Shown here: positions 36,870 through 51,240 of the stretch, in pieces
Layout of the letters: every line of letters begins with the position of its first letter
Numbering within the stretch: position 1 is the stretch's first letter
From: Erythrocercus mccallii
Taxonomy: Eukaryota; Chordata; Aves; Passeriformes; Dicruridae
NCBI GenBank assembly: GCA_013397435.1
Contig: VZRG01001350.1
Span: forward strand, 1-64,000
Direction of reading: 5' to 3'
Length of the DNA: 64,000 bases
Notes under the pieces: generated by a model
What the model was told of the DNA's origin: nothing
Databases searched by the model: none
Seen by the model: only the letters and a program-made list of their open reading frames with translations
Program-made: the position numbers and the translations under genes

Positions 36870-37559
36870 CATGCATAGAAAGTTAGGAGAGGCAATGCAG
36901 TGAAATTGCTGGTGATGGGACCCACAGGAGTAGCCCGTTTTTTGTTAAATGAAGCTAAATGGGTTCAATATTTTGTGTCAAAATATAATGCAGAAAGGAA
37001 CTTTGCCACTGCCAAGGGGCATTTTTGAAGGTAAAGTGACGCAGAGAAGTAAAAACATAACCAGAGTAAATGAACAGGCATGGCTGCTCAAGCATGTACT
37101 AAAGATGGGAAAGAAAAGCTGACAGCTGTCACAAAAGTCATAATGGGCAGAGGGCACCGAAAAAACTCATTGAATTGTGGGAAGGACAACACTTTTTGCA
37201 GAAAGGAAGGCCAGGTGTTGGACTACCTTATGGAAAATCTGCCCACCTCCTCTCCCTCTGCTGCTATTTGCTTCCATCTAGGCATATTTGAAAGATTTCT
37301 TCTGCCCTATGGGCTTCCGGAATTCTTTTGCCTCAAATAACCTGAACTACCCAACACACTCAGGACTTCATGGTACATCTCCAATATGTGATCTTTGCAT
37401 GAAAAACCCAAAAGCCAAAGTCTCCTTTGCCACAAAAAAATCTCCACTCTCTATAGAGATCCTGCAAAATCCTTTGCCATGAGTTGTTTTGCAGAGTAAA
37501 ATGTTTTCTTTCTGGGACTTATGCATGGCTGTATCAAAGAATAAATTATATATAACTGA

Positions 37560-37650
37560 GCAACCTGATGGAGGGTATCCCTGCCCATGACAGCTAGGAA
37601 CCAAGTAGTCTTTAACATCTCTTCCCCATTCTGCGATTCTGTGATCAGAC
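37560..37650 (+). mobile_element. CR1 LINE 3' end
   Basis: Contains TATCCCTGCCCATGACAGCT, then GTAGTCTTTAACATCTCTTC and the terminal ATTCTGCGATTCTGTGATC, the CR1 3' tail in sense orientation. Heavily 5' truncated. Confidence 0.85.
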
Positions 37651-40600
37651 CATCCCCAAGGCAGGCCCCTGGTCCGCATGTCTGGAGGAAGAATATCTGA
37701 ACCTAGGAAAGAACTCAACTCTCGTTGCGTTCTCCTGGGCAGCCAGGCACTTTGGCAAAGAATAATATAATATTTTTTGTGCAACCTAAGAGGTGACATT
37801 AGAAGAAAAAGTGAAATGAGCTTCTATGATTTGTATGAGAGAAGGGATAAAAGTAGATGAAATGATAAAAATACAGTGTTTTTTCTCTACCTCCTCTGCC
37901 TGTAGACAAGCTTTTAAACCTCTTTGCCATGTACTGTAAAGAGCTTTTTAAGAGGGATTCAGGACATGGATGCCTGTTACATCTGGGCAGCCAGCATACT
38001 CATTCTGTAGCTATCTCCTTGTTCTCAAACAGGAGGCTGAACATGTGGACACAAAAGCTGTATTTGCCAGTTTCCACTGGCAAGACATGATGTCTAAAAC
38101 CTGTACAAATAGAAAATGAGGGGGGAGGGGCAGCTGTGGCCCATAACTGCCCATTTTCTTGGAAGAATTAGATTTCAAGGTGACAGGACATTTCTTCAAG
38201 ATCTCTACAATCTACTGGCTCCTGTTATACCTCCTACGAAAGGGGGCAACCACGTTTGATGGACACTGCAGAAGAGTGGCTTTAGTGACTTGCCCTATTA
38301 AGATTCTTATACAGAAAATACACAGCAAGTTCCCCAAATTCAAGACATATTCCAGTAAATTAATTTTTCTTCCTCTCACTGCTTTCTTTCTGGTTCCTGT
38401 CTCGCTGGCTGCTCCTCCTTTCAGCAGCTTGATGATATTTCTGTATTCTCTTCTATATCATTAGTGCAGTTAAAGGTCCAACTGAGATAGCTCTAATTCT
38501 GTGCTTCCTGACTGTTCACAACTTCAGATGGGATTTGCTGACAGCCTAAAGAAATTACATATCTTACATCATCTCGAGAAGGCTGCTCCTCTATTTTGGG
38601 CTTTGTTTTTTAAATAAATTTCAAAGCACAGTACAAAGGGCACATGAATACTGAGAGCAGCAGAAGGATGTTTAGAAGTGTATTTAAATAAAAAAGGTTA
38701 TTTCTCCCTCCTGCTGCCTTCTTTTTGAAAAGAGCCTCCACCACTAAAAAGAAGAGGTAAACATAGCTGGCAAGAAAAACCCAAGCATAAAATCTTTTAG
38801 TCACATAAAAATGTTTTAAGTAACTAACTAAAATGTGGTTACAGAAACTGTATGACTGTTGTGGCCCAAACATTTCTTAAACCTAAGCTTTAATTCTTAA
38901 AGAGAACTTTGAACAGCTCAGGCTCTGTGTGAGCAAAGGTCAAATCAGTGCATTTTCTGTTACAACTGTTCTTTCAGACTAAGACTTTGGAGGTAAATGC
39001 ATGAATGATATAAACAAAACTATTCTGCAGCTCATGTAATGGCAGGCAATCTTCTTCTTTCCTAAAATTGTGTTGCCTTATTCCCACAATGGGAATTGTT
39101 ATTATATAATGAACTTACTCCCAACTGGGAATTCAGAGGTTTAGATTTATTCCATAAAGCAGGGAAGTGCTTTTCTAGGAAATGGAATCACTGAAGTTAT
39201 CAATCAGGAGTCACCAGTGTTTCTGTTCTGGACCAAGATCTGCAGCACGTGACATTCTTCAATGTTTTGCACTAAACTTAACAGCACAGCTTTAGAATTT
39301 TCCTCGGAGCTGCAAGAACTTCCCAATACCTGTTTTAAAAACTCCGCATGTAAAAACAATAATGCTGAAAAATAGGATGTAATCTGATGCAGTTTGATTT
39401 GATGGATGAGAATTCCATGCAAAGAGTAGCGGACTAACCTCATTTTCAAACCTACATTGTGGCTTCACACAACAGTGTAACAGAGATATAGCTGGAGCTG
39501 GGGAAATTCACCTGAAAATTCTCAACAGCTTCTTCAGAATGCTTTGAAGAAATCACATATAATAGACTTTTGTGCCTTATATTGATGAAGATATTAAGGT
39601 AATATTTATGATATTTTTTGCTGAAATGGGAATGGCAGATAACTAGAAGCAATTTGCTTTAAGCCATAAATCAATTTTAGGATGCCTTGGATCAGCCACA
39701 AAACTGTTGTTCTTTATTTATAACATTTTTGGTAGAAACCATCTAGTTAACATTGCAGGGAGTGAGTCAGGCACTACACTCACAAAGTCAAAACTGTCTC
39801 GTCATTAGTCTGACTACAAGGTTTCACTAATGCAACAGATGGAGCTTGGCCTTTACTGTCTGGAGGGACATATGTACCATTTATTCACACAGTTTAAAAA
39901 AGCAAGATGTATGCCCTGTTCTCGTGTTATTAAAGTTACATTTTTAGTGGCACAATAATCTGTCAGCTCAGTCCCTTGAGACAAACACATGGTGGATGGC
40001 TTCTGTACCAGGAGTTAGGTCATGAGTACAAATCTGTGGGTAAGAGAATCACATTTTCACTGCAGAAAGTGCCACATTAGCAAGGGAAATATGCTGTTGC
40101 CATCATGTCCCCTGGAGTGACTGCTGGGTGCAGAGGTTGCTCTGGTGACACCTGCAGCTATCTATTCTCTCTACAAGCCATTCTGCCCCTTGCTTTCCTG
40201 ATCAAAACTTAGTGACAAATAAATTAAGAATAGTCTTATAAAATGATTGGACTTAAGTTCCAACTGAAGCCCCCTTGGGAAGGGGGATAGAGCAGGCAGA
40301 GGAGGTTCTGGGAAGTCTGAGCTCTTTGCAAATGGGTTGTCTACAACACTGCTCATCTCCTCCCATGACAGCTCCCCATCAGAAACAACACTGCAAATCA
40401 AATGCCTAACTACTTGTAAAGTGAGTTCCACTGTTTGGATGCATAAGGCAGAATTTTCCAAAGTATTTCAGTTCTGCTACATTTAATTTAGCATTCATTG
40501 GGAATTTTGTCAGCAATGCCTTTGCCAGCAGCATTATGACAAATGAAATACTTGAAATATCCTACCTAGAGAGGATCAATGGTTTCATCCTGTTCTGTAC

Positions 40601-40794
40601 AATTGTTTTGTTTGAGTAGATCTCAGGATGACCTGAATCATCCAAATGATTTAGACAACTCCCATCAAAGGGAACTTGAACTGAACTTAAACTCTTAATT
40701 TGCATCTAGAAACAACTATTCTACTCTGCAGTGGACAACACCAGACTACTTCACCTTTCCCCTCATCTTCAATCTTTTAAATCCTTCCCCCTAC

Positions 40795-40827
40795 ACCTTT
40801 AAACACCTCTTATGGGTGTTTAAAGGT
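40795..40827. repeat. Perfect inverted repeat, 13-bp arms, 7-nt loop
   Basis: The arms ACCTTTAAACACC and GGTGTTTAAAGGT are exact complements around TCTTATG. It lies about 170 bases into intron 3 from the exon 3 donor, so the nascent transcript could fold a stable stem close to that splice site. No terminator role is expected in an animal gene. Confidence 0.95.
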
Positions 40828-40976
40828 CCTATCTCACTGAACTTTCCTCCTGAAATGCCACCAGGCTGTAATTAATTGCAACCACTGTTTTCCACAAAGA
40901 TGACTTTCTGATTTTGTTAGAAACCATAAATTAGACAACAGTGAATTTTGAGTGGAGAGAAGAAAAGGCTGAATTA

Positions 40977-42134
<1,158 letters not shown>

Positions 42135-43411
42135 TTAATAGCACATAGATCCTATGACACAATGAACCAGCCACATAATTTATGACTAAATTATATGGGG
42201 ATGCTGCCCTAAATATCTAATGCAAATGAAAACTCCTTGGGAAAGATGTATTTCTTTACTTACTAGGAAAAATGAGTCCAAGTATTTTTCTTAGTTAGCT
42301 TTGCCTCACAAACTGATGAAACACAGGTTAGTTCTAAGCTGAACTCACCAGATCCACTGTCACTTTCCTTGATAAAAATATATATGAAAATGGAAGAGTG
42401 GAAATTATGTATGAAATGTCCTTCCAAGAAAAATGCTATAATCTCAGTAAGATCTCGCTTACATAAGAGGGGCTACTGAAGTGCTGTCAACAGCTTTCAA
42501 GCACTCTCAAGTGAACCAATCTGGATTCAAAAATGCAAATTTGGCATTGGTAAATCACTGTTAAACACTTCAGAATAAAGTAAGGGAAGAAAGTGGAAGA
42601 TGGTTGCTCTAGGACAGTCAGTTTTAATTCTTACAAAAATAAACACCTGAAAAAGCAGTTTTTAAAAAATTGTGCAAAAGTAATGTTCTTAAAGTGCAAT
42701 GCTGCCATTAAGGCAGATCTCATGATCTCAAGTGTGCCAGTTTCGCACTGCATATTTTGCATTGAGAATTCTCGGCTTTTACTATTCCAGATACTGACAA
42801 TAAAGTTGTGTATTTCCTTTGTATTGTAAGGCAGTGTTTGCTAGTAGTTCTGCCTGCCTGTTGAGTTCGGCTTCTGGCAAGTCATCATCAAAGAGGCTAA
42901 AAACAACATGGATAAAGGAGCTGGGTACTCAGCAGTAATTGAGTGTTCGAAGGAGAAAATGCTTTTTAGTGTGAGCACGATGACCAGCTGAAGTGCATGC
43001 TGCTAATAACGAAGCTGCTATGCATTTGGCAGGGGTTGTGCAAGACTTACAACAGTGGTCCCATTAAAAAAAACTGAGTTAAATTGCTGCTAATATGGTG
43101 CAAGGCCACTTGTGCATTTTTTCAGTAAGAGGCATTCAGACGACAGACTACTCAGCTGTTGTAGCAGAATATGGCACTTCACATCAGTCCTGAGAATTGG
43201 ACAAAAGTAAGTGTTGGAAGCAGTACAAAGGCTGTCATTCCAGCCTGAAAAAGGAAAACATAAACGTTTAATTGTTTTTCAGTAGTTACACAGGAAAAAA
43301 AGTTGATTAAATTTAAATTGATTTGAAAATGATAAATCAATTGCAGATGTGTGTACATGCATACTTTTGTCTGGTCTTTACACTTTGTTTTGATGACTTT
43401 TGATGGGGTTT

Positions 43412-44494
43412 TGTCAGAGTCCATGCCCCTCTGGGTTCCCCAGGGAGACAGAAGGATACTGGGGTTGAATTAAAGCCTTTAGAAAAATTAAAATATATTA
43501 AGCCATGTTAGTATGAAGTAGAGGTTTAGACTTTAGTTTTAAGCAAATAGATTCTAAGTGCTAGCACAGAGCCCCCAAGGCCTGGTAGCTCAGCCTTGGA
43601 CATAACAAAAACATTGCTCACAGTACAAGATAGAGTAGGTACAATTTTTATGTGAATAAGATAGACGCTTCTACATTAATAGATATAGAATCTTTTATGT
43701 TAATAGATATGCTACATGCGTAGGTTTTTGTAATACCAATTTTTGTAGTTTTTTGTAGTTTTACGCACTTTCAAAGTTAGGTTTAGATTAGTGTAGAAAA
43801 ATTGTTTTAGAAGGGTGTTCTTAGCTTATTGGATAACTTACAGCTTAGGATATGAATATGCATTTAGAGTTTATGGTTAAAAATCCCCTGTTTCAGAGGT
43901 AATGGGATCGATCAATTGATTCTCAGTTGGTCAGTCTACCCTCCTGCCATCTGCAACATGAAAGAACAGGGTGCTGCCAGGGAGTCCTGCCAGGGAGCTG
44001 TTGCCAGGACTTTGTCAGGTATTAAATCGCTTGGAGGATGCTTCTGCTGTTTCTGCTATCATTGCTGTGTGCTGCTGCTGCCTCAGTTGCTGCTGGTACT
44101 GCAGTAGCCTTTGCTGCTTCAGCCACTACTGTGGGGCATGCTGCTTGGGACTGGGAACCTGTCTTTCCCTGCAGCTGGACCCTTTCCCAATTCACATTTC
44201 CCTGTAGCTGGGACCCTCTTGCCAGCCTGCTTTCCCCTGTGTTTGGAACCCCTTGTTGATCAGCCTTCTCCCCTGGGCTGGGTTTTCCCTGTCACTCTGT
44301 TTCCCTGTGGTTTGGATTCTCTGTTAAATTGCTTCTCACCTTACTAGGGCTTCAAGCATTGTGATCTTTAGTGAGACCACATTTTTAGAACTTTAGCCTT
44401 CGAGACTGATGCATTTATATAATAAACACTTTTTGTAATAACCAGAAAAAGCTCTTAGCCCTTTAAGATATTATTACCCATGATTAGCTCGACA
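43412..44494 (+). mobile_element. Solo LTR, 1.08 kb, 6-bp target duplication
   Basis: Starts TGTCAGAGTCC and ends TTAGCTCGACA, with the exact direct repeat GGGTTT on both sides (43406-43411 and 44495-44500). The TGTC...GACA ends are complementary. An AATAAA at 44421-44426 lies 68 bases before the end and gives plus orientation, antisense to GRIN3A. The 6-base duplication fits a betaretrovirus-like (ERVK) lineage. No gag, pol or env sequence is present. Confidence 0.92.
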
Positions 44495-46279
44495 GGGTTT
44501 CAGCAGTTAAACCTCTGCACTGTTCAAGTCTCAAGGTCATATCAATTTTAGTCCTTTGCAAAGGTAAATTTATACAACTACATGTTTTAGTTTTGAGTGG
44601 TTGTGTGTGTGATAGCCTTCTCTGAGGCAGCTTCACAGTCCTTGCTCCGTCTCTTTTGAGTATGTTGAGTTTGGAGAAAGATGATACAGACAATACTCTC
44701 AAAAGCAAATGATCTGTACATGTGTTAGCCTGGGTCTCAAAATCATGCCTAGAAAGACAGACAGGTGTTTATAAATATAAACGTATATGAACTATAAATG
44801 CAGTTTTCGTTTTAAATCCTTTATCTATTAGTTCAGTGTTAAAGGATACCATAGCTCCACTAATCAGTGGTATCTGCTACTGTTTGCCCACTCCTTCCCT
44901 CCTAATCCATGCTTCCCATCCAATGGTGTAATTTCCCTGTTTGTGTACGTAAACCCTATTGAGACAAAGTTGATGCAAGCAGGCAATCTTTAGCACTAAA
45001 GGAAGGTTTATGTGCCCATAAACTTGTTTGGGTTTTAGCTCTCTCTTATCTCCTTCAATCTCTGTAAAAAATTGTGCAACTTCTTTACAAGCTTTGTTGG
45101 GTGTACAGGTCAAAACCATCACTGTGACAGTAACAGTAAAACCATTCTATGTGTGTAGATGGGCCTGCATGAAAATTTTTTTAGGTGTTGTGCACAAAAC
45201 ACTGTTAGCAGTTCACAAAAATGGCAAAAACTGAGGGACACTAGTCCTCAGATGGAATAAACTTGCAAAGTTCTCATGAATTTGACCCCGTGTTGCTAAT
45301 ACAGCAGGACCTGGGAATGAGAATGCTTCAAAGCAGGTGCTTTGGGAGTAACTGAAGCTATGGAATAATGCATTATGTTCATTTTCTGGAGGTGGACTGA
45401 GAAATAATGTGGAATTAATGCACGGTGTTCCCTGACTTGCACAATAGAAATAAGCACACCCAGGAGGGCAGAACTAGCCCTCTGTACGTGTCCTGTGGTT
45501 GTGTTAGGAACGGATACCTGAGAGAGATTTAGCAGCTTTTAAATGTACAAGTTCACCACCTCATTGAGTTAGTGGCTTGCCTTTGCAAATTATTTGCATG
45601 TTCTGTATTTTTTGTAGTGACAGAACATGAATCAAAATTAATGATGGGACCCATGCTGGAGAAGCATTTTAACAATACTTTGTTTTATATGCAAGCAGCT
45701 GTGGCTGCTGAGCATTTGCATGCACTGTGAGCAGCACCAGTGAAACTTCAAGTGGAAACTCCTTTACTTGATAACTTTAAGAAACAGATAAGAGGCTCTG
45801 ACTATGCTTCTTAAGCTAGAAATCTCCAGGGTGAATCTGGGAATTACAAGTGCTGGGTACTGCACAGACACGCCGGCAGTATCTGAGCAGTGCCATTTTA
45901 GAAGGGGTAATGACAGATCTGTATGGAAAGACAGCCTGCACAAATTTCAGAAGGTGAAGGGCCAGATCCTCAAGTCTGACAGCTGAATGAATTTTCTTGA
46001 TTCTGTGTCAATATACAAGAGCTAAAGTTCACACTGACAATCTCTGATAACTGCATCAGAGCTTTACCAGTCACTTCAGTTTGAACAATGAGTCCAAAGT
46101 GTGTCATTTGCTCATTTCAGCTTTGTTTCTCATGTGCTTTGTTACAAGAACTGCTCCTTAGATCTCTAGCAGTACTATCACTCTCCAGTAGAAGTATCTT
46201 TGTAGTATATTTAAGAATGACTTGATGAAATTATTTTCTCTCAAGCTTGATAATTGGGTCATTCTACCTCTCTTTTTGG

Positions 46280-46677
46280 GAAGCTTATTGAAGCAAGAAC
46301 TAGAATTGGCAGGGAAAAAGAGAAGGTTCTGTGGAGAAGTTTTAGTAGCCTTGCAGTACCTAAAGGCACTCTAACAGAGCTGGAGAGACTTCTTTCTGAT
46401 AGGACAAGAGGGAATGGCTTCAAACTTCCAGAGGGCAGGGTTAGATGGGATACTGGGAATAAGTTCTTCCCTGTGAGGGTGTGGAGGCCCTGACACAGGG
46501 TGCCCAGAGAAGCTGTGGCTGCCCTGTCCCTGGAAGTGCTCAAGACCAGGCTGGGCAGGGCTGGGAGCAACCTGAGACAGTGGAATTTGTCCCTACCCAT
46601 AGAAGGGGGTGGAATGAGGTGATGTTTAAGGTCTCTTGCAACACAAACCATTCTGTGATTTTATGGATCTATGAAAT
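46280..46677 (+). mobile_element. CR1 LINE 3' region, sense orientation
   Basis: Includes AGCCTTGCAGTACCTAAAGG, GGACAAGAGGGAATGGCTTC, AAGTTCTTCCCTGTGAGGGT and GCTGTGGCTGCCCTGTCCCT. It ends CAAACCATTCTGTGATTTTA, all standard CR1 3' sequence. It is about 400 bases long and 5' truncated. Confidence 0.92.
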
Positions 46678-48521
46678 AGCAGGCTGATGAAATACCCAAG
46701 AAGGTGAGTTAATGCTGTAAGACTAATTAAAGTCATGAGACAAGATGAGGCTTTGAAATTTTAATGCCTTGTTCCATCAGCAAGGATGCTCCCGTGAGCA
46801 GGTAAGAATAGATGAGGGAATCAATTTCATTATAAGAGGAATGATGGACAGTGACTTACTACAGTAAAATCTTCAGGGGGTTGTACATCTATACCCATAT
46901 CCACATAGATACAAGCATGCTTTCCCATGCACTAGCTCATTATTCTGCTCCTGGGTGCACTTAAATGTCTGCACAGCCAAGGTATGAGATCAGTGCTGGC
47001 AGAAAAAGCTCCTACTGTGCCAGAGCGTGGGGCTGCTGGTCATCCACCCTTTGCAGAGAGGGGAGGTGGAGGTCTGTGCACTGCTTCTTCTCCATCATCT
47101 CCTTCTCCATCCCCTTCTCCATCCCAACCCACAGCAGCTCCAAGGCTTCATACCAAGACAGATGGGTTCATTCAGACAGAAAAACGCACTCATTAATAAA
47201 CAGGCAGTTAAGCACCAGACAAAAGTTTCGTCTTTGGAGGCTAAAAAAGCCTAAAAGCCCTGGTGAGATGGGCAAGGTTGGTCACAGTGAAGCCACTCAT
47301 CAGCGCGTCACACCTGAGAAATTAATGGCACCTCTCAGAGTTAACAGTTATGCTGCTGACGCAAATACATCAGTTCTGGCGATCAGGTACCTGTCTTGCT
47401 CATACACTGCAAAAACAGCTGCACTGATTTACGACAAGGGTTTCTCTAACCTGCTATTTTCTCTTTAATAGAGTTCACAAGCAAATGTATAGGAAAAAAC
47501 AAGGTGAAGCACACATTCCTTTCTTTCACTTCCATAATAACTTTACCAATATGAAGGGAAAAGTAATTTCACAGATGTGAAATTAGATATTGTCTCCCAA
47601 AATATAACAAAAGCTAATTGTTCTCTGTAGAGAGCAACCATGATGAATTATTTTTCATTAATATATTTGTTTTACTTTTGTTTTCCTTTTTCTTTATCCC
47701 TTCTCCAAATCTCAAAAAGCCTATTCATAAAACTGCTGTTGTCTTGTTAGTCTAAGAACCCTCCTGCTTTTACTTTTCAGTTACAATCTAATTAAAATAT
47801 CCAGAATAATGAGGCAAAATAAACAACACAAGTCACTGGGGTATTGCGAGTCAGTCCAGTTTTTATTTCCCAAGCCCTGTTTCACCCTTTGGAAAGACAG
47901 GGGTTTTGACTCTGAATAGACAAGTGGACTAAGGAAGTGCTAGGGTCTCAAATGGTTGTTTTAAGCAGGGCTGTTAATACACTATTGCGCAGACACATCC
48001 AAGAAAAAGTTACGTTTTTCAAAAAAAGCAAGAACTTTTATCCTAACTCCATCGAACAAGATCTTTAAGTTGAAAACCAGATGTAATGGGGGGAAAACAT
48101 GCAACAGTTGCTGGATGTAGATCAAATGATGAATTTATGTAGTTAACCAAGACATTTTTGCTTGTTTTCAAAAAGAACCATGCAAGTTTTCCACTCATAT
48201 GTTAAAAACTGTAATATTTCTAGACAGCAACACCCAAGTAGTTTTGGGAATAACTTCTTTATAGTGACATGCAGCAGAGACAGGACCAGTATTTCTGGGG
48301 TTTTGAGTGCTCTCACTAGAAGAAACCCTCTAAGGATATGAAGGTGCATCTTTTTCCTCTCTTTTCCATGGAAGCATACTATCAAGGGACACTACACATC
48401 TTTATATTGTCCAAGAGCTTAGATAGTGCAAATATTCTGTGTTTTGTACACTCAGAATGTCAGAGAATTTGACAGTAGCTCACCTTACATGAATAATATA
48501 AATACAAGTTTTAGAGCACAG

Positions 48522-48558
48522 TCTGTAATCTAGCCTGTAATCTGTAATCTGTAATCTA
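48522..48558. repeat. CTGTAAT short tandem repeat
   Basis: Several copies of the 7-base unit CTGTAAT, with one interruption. It lies in intron 2, about 260 bases from the exon 2 donor. Confidence 0.9.
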
Positions 48559-48818
48559 TGTTTACTGTGTGATCTCTACTTCAGTATCTTCTACCAGAAT
48601 CTCGGAGTTCTGGCTTCCCTCCCATTGTGGCAAAGTTAAAATTTCATTGTTTGCCCAGAAGAAGCAGGAGGAAATACTGAAACAAACGTGTTTGTGAGGG
48701 AGGGTTAGCAGCATGATAGCTAACCCACAGAAAGTGGTGGGAGGGGAAAAAAAATTATTTTTATTGCAATACAGCAAATATTATGTAAGGGAAAAAAATA
48801 AAAAATAGTAAAACTTAC

Positions 48819-49402
48819 TTTGACAAATACTGGCCTGAAGTGATATTCCTTTCATCTGTGTCCATGCAGTTCATTGTACTTGGAATGAGAGCCAGTTCAG
48901 GCTGGATCATGGTGGCTGCTGCCACAGCCCTGGCTACAAGCTCCATGGCATCCTGTACGTAATGCTCGAAGACTGACTGAGTTGTCTTGCCGTGAGCAAT
49001 GAGACCAAGGGGCAAACCTTCTGTCCTCAGCTCTTCCACGTTCTGTGAATCCCCAATAATCCAGTGCAGCTCTGAAGGCATCACACCAAACTGTGTGGTT
49101 ATCTCAAAAATCCTCCTTGTTTTCTCCATGTCACATCCAAACATCACCATGGTTGATGTTGTGTCTTTGATGCTCCCCAGGTAAAACTGCAAGTAGTTCA
49201 GGTCACTGGTTGAAGTGAGGTTTGCTGTGATGTTTATAATGGACCCCAGGTGGAACCTGGAGCTCTGTTGTGTGAGGAAGAGAAAATCTGTGATGTTCCA
49301 CTCCTCCTGGCATAGCATGAGGCTGAAATTATACCAGTTGTTCATCGCAAGGATCGAGAAAGTGACATCAGCATCAGAACTCAGTGAGTTTTCTAAACTC
49401 AT
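48819..49402 (-). CDS. GRIN3A: GRIN3A exon 2: amino-terminal domain segment
   Basis: This exon encodes about 194 residues of the extracellular amino-terminal (periplasmic-binding-protein-like) domain. It carries several N-glycosylation sequons (for example NFS, NIT, NLT). Stretches such as [33 protein letters not shown] and [10 protein letters not shown] are strongly GluN3A-like. The donor is AA|GTAAGT at 48817-48818, leaving two bases that exon 3 completes to a lysine codon. Two acceptors are possible. CACCTGCAG ahead of 49402 has a good pyrimidine tract and a branch-point-like TTAAC about 24 bases upstream. An ACAG 18 bases earlier would start the exon at 49420 and add six residues in frame. 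I prefer 49402 because the first AG sits too close to the branch-like site and because mammalian alignment starts here. Confidence 0.95.
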
Positions 49403-49825
49403 CTGCAGGTGAAGGGGGTTCTGTGGTTAAAAAAGTGAAAGACTATCAGAAATATACTGGACACAAGCTAGTGAGTCTGATTAATTTTTATACACTCTTT
49501 TAGTTCAAAGTAATCACCTGCCAATCAATAGAACTGTGTGAGCAGCAGGAAAATTTATACCCACCCAGCTTAAATGGACTGTGATTCATGGGCTTCCTCT
49601 GCTAGTTTGACTCAGCTGCAGCAGTCATTAATGAGTCTGTTCCTGACAATATGTTTTTCTTTCTCTCCATCTGTCCCTTTGGATTTCAAAACATTCTCAA
49701 GCAAAGATTTCCCTGCACCCCTAATAGGGATATGAGAAGGTATTTCCATACTGCTCAGTCAGACCCATTTACAAATGGATGCTGAAAAGTTCTTTGGTAA
49801 ACAGTAAGAAAAAATAAAGAAAACC

Positions 49826-50014
49826 TCTCAGTTCTTTTTATTATAGCTCTTTGTGTGTGTGTGTGTGTAGTTGGGGGATTTTTTACAGATATGTGAGTAA
49901 CCTAATAAAATGGATCAGTCTACCATCAAGGCACATCATGTACTGCCAATAGGACAAGATACTGAATGCACAAGAGCTAAGATATGCAGACTGTGATTTC
50001 TGAGCTGGAAAATA
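49826..50014. repeat. Duplicated block, copy A
   Basis: Shares an ordered series of matches with 51022-51240: TCTCAGTTCTTTTT, AAATGGATCA, GCACATCA, GGTACTGCCA (here TGTACTGCCA), GCACAAG, AGCTAA, GATTTCTGAG and GAGCTGGAAAA. The copies differ by substitutions and several indels. Copy A has gained a (GT)n run at 49852-49869. Confidence 0.75.
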
Positions 50015-51021
50015 TCTGATAAATAAGCATTTCACAGTTATTTTTCCATGTAATTTATGCTATTGTAGACTTAATCCATTATGTTTCCCAACACCATAGC
50101 CCTTGGCTTTAAATTTTCCAGAAAAGGAGGGAGGATTTGAAGCTAACTCCTCTGTTCTCTTAAGGTGAGTAGTTTTTATTACTTGACCATTCTTTTCCCT
50201 TACTATCATTCCTCTCCTTTCCCTGGTCTTAAAAATAAATTTTTATTTACAGTTCTAATAAGAAAAGAAAGAAGTTAAAGAATCCAAGCAATTTCTGGAA
50301 ATTGCTATGAAATAGTTCTCTACCCTACAAAAATGTTTCTACCAGGCTTTCAGCTAGCATATTATATATTACTCCAACTTCTGCTTTTAGTTGAGAACTT
50401 GACAGTCTTCCCAGTAGCTTTCCTAAAGAAATTCGATCACTTTACAGTGGCATTTGATTCCAGCGAGTCTGGAATGAGACTGTCAAAAAAATGTCATGTC
50501 TGTTCCAGTGCATCTTTTGATCCGTGAGAACTTCGTTGTGACTTTATGTCAGCATTTGTCTGTATTCATGTCTACTCAAATTGTATATTACCTTACACAG
50601 GTACCTGGACAGGTCTGTTCATCCTTTTCTTACATCCTCAGAAGTTAATCTGTATTATGTGAGGAACCAAACCTTTTCAAAGTTGATAAAAATGTCATTT
50701 TGATTTTAAAAGTACTTTACTGGCAATAACAGACTCCAGTTTGCATAGATCTTAGAAATGTCATTTTGAATTCAGAATAATACAACAACGAGTCAATGTA
50801 CACTAGTTTTACTAAATAAACCCCTGGGCTCCCCAAAACCAATGTAAAGGGTGAAATGACAAAAAAAACCCCAAAACCCCAAAAAACCCCTGAAGAGCTA
50901 TGTACTGGTTATAAGCAATAAGCCCTCATTGTGTTAATCTGCAGTTACATGAACTCATCATCCATTTTCAAGATAGTTTAAATTCAGAGATTGATAAAAA
51001 GAATGCTGTAATTGAAGATGT

Positions 51022-51240
51022 TCTCAGTTCTTTTTGTTATCTCTTGGGTTTGGTACCTGTTGCCTTTATTTTTTTTATCAAGATGTAAGAACAAGCTAGT
51101 TAAATGGATCACTGTCCACAATCAATGCACATCAGGTACTGCCAGCAAGACACAAGAGGGATAACTCTTTGATAAAGAACGAGTTACTCAGTGCACAAGG
51201 AGCTAACCTGTGCAGAATTTCTGAGTTGAGCTGGAAAACA
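51022..51240. repeat. Duplicated block, copy B
   Basis: Same orientation as copy A and about 1.2 kb further right. It is longer because of insertions, including ACACAAGAGGGATAACTCTT. Either an old local duplication or two copies of an unnamed dispersed repeat. Confidence 0.75.

Noticed and set aside
46965..47468. 167-residue plus-strand open frame
   Set aside because: Low-complexity Ser/Pro-rich reading in an alternative frame from CTCCAT repeats; no family resemblance.
50859..50890. CCCCAAAA-like repeat resembling ciliate telomere sequence
   Set aside because: Too short and irregular; vertebrate telomeres use TTAGGG. It is a simple A/C-rich tract.
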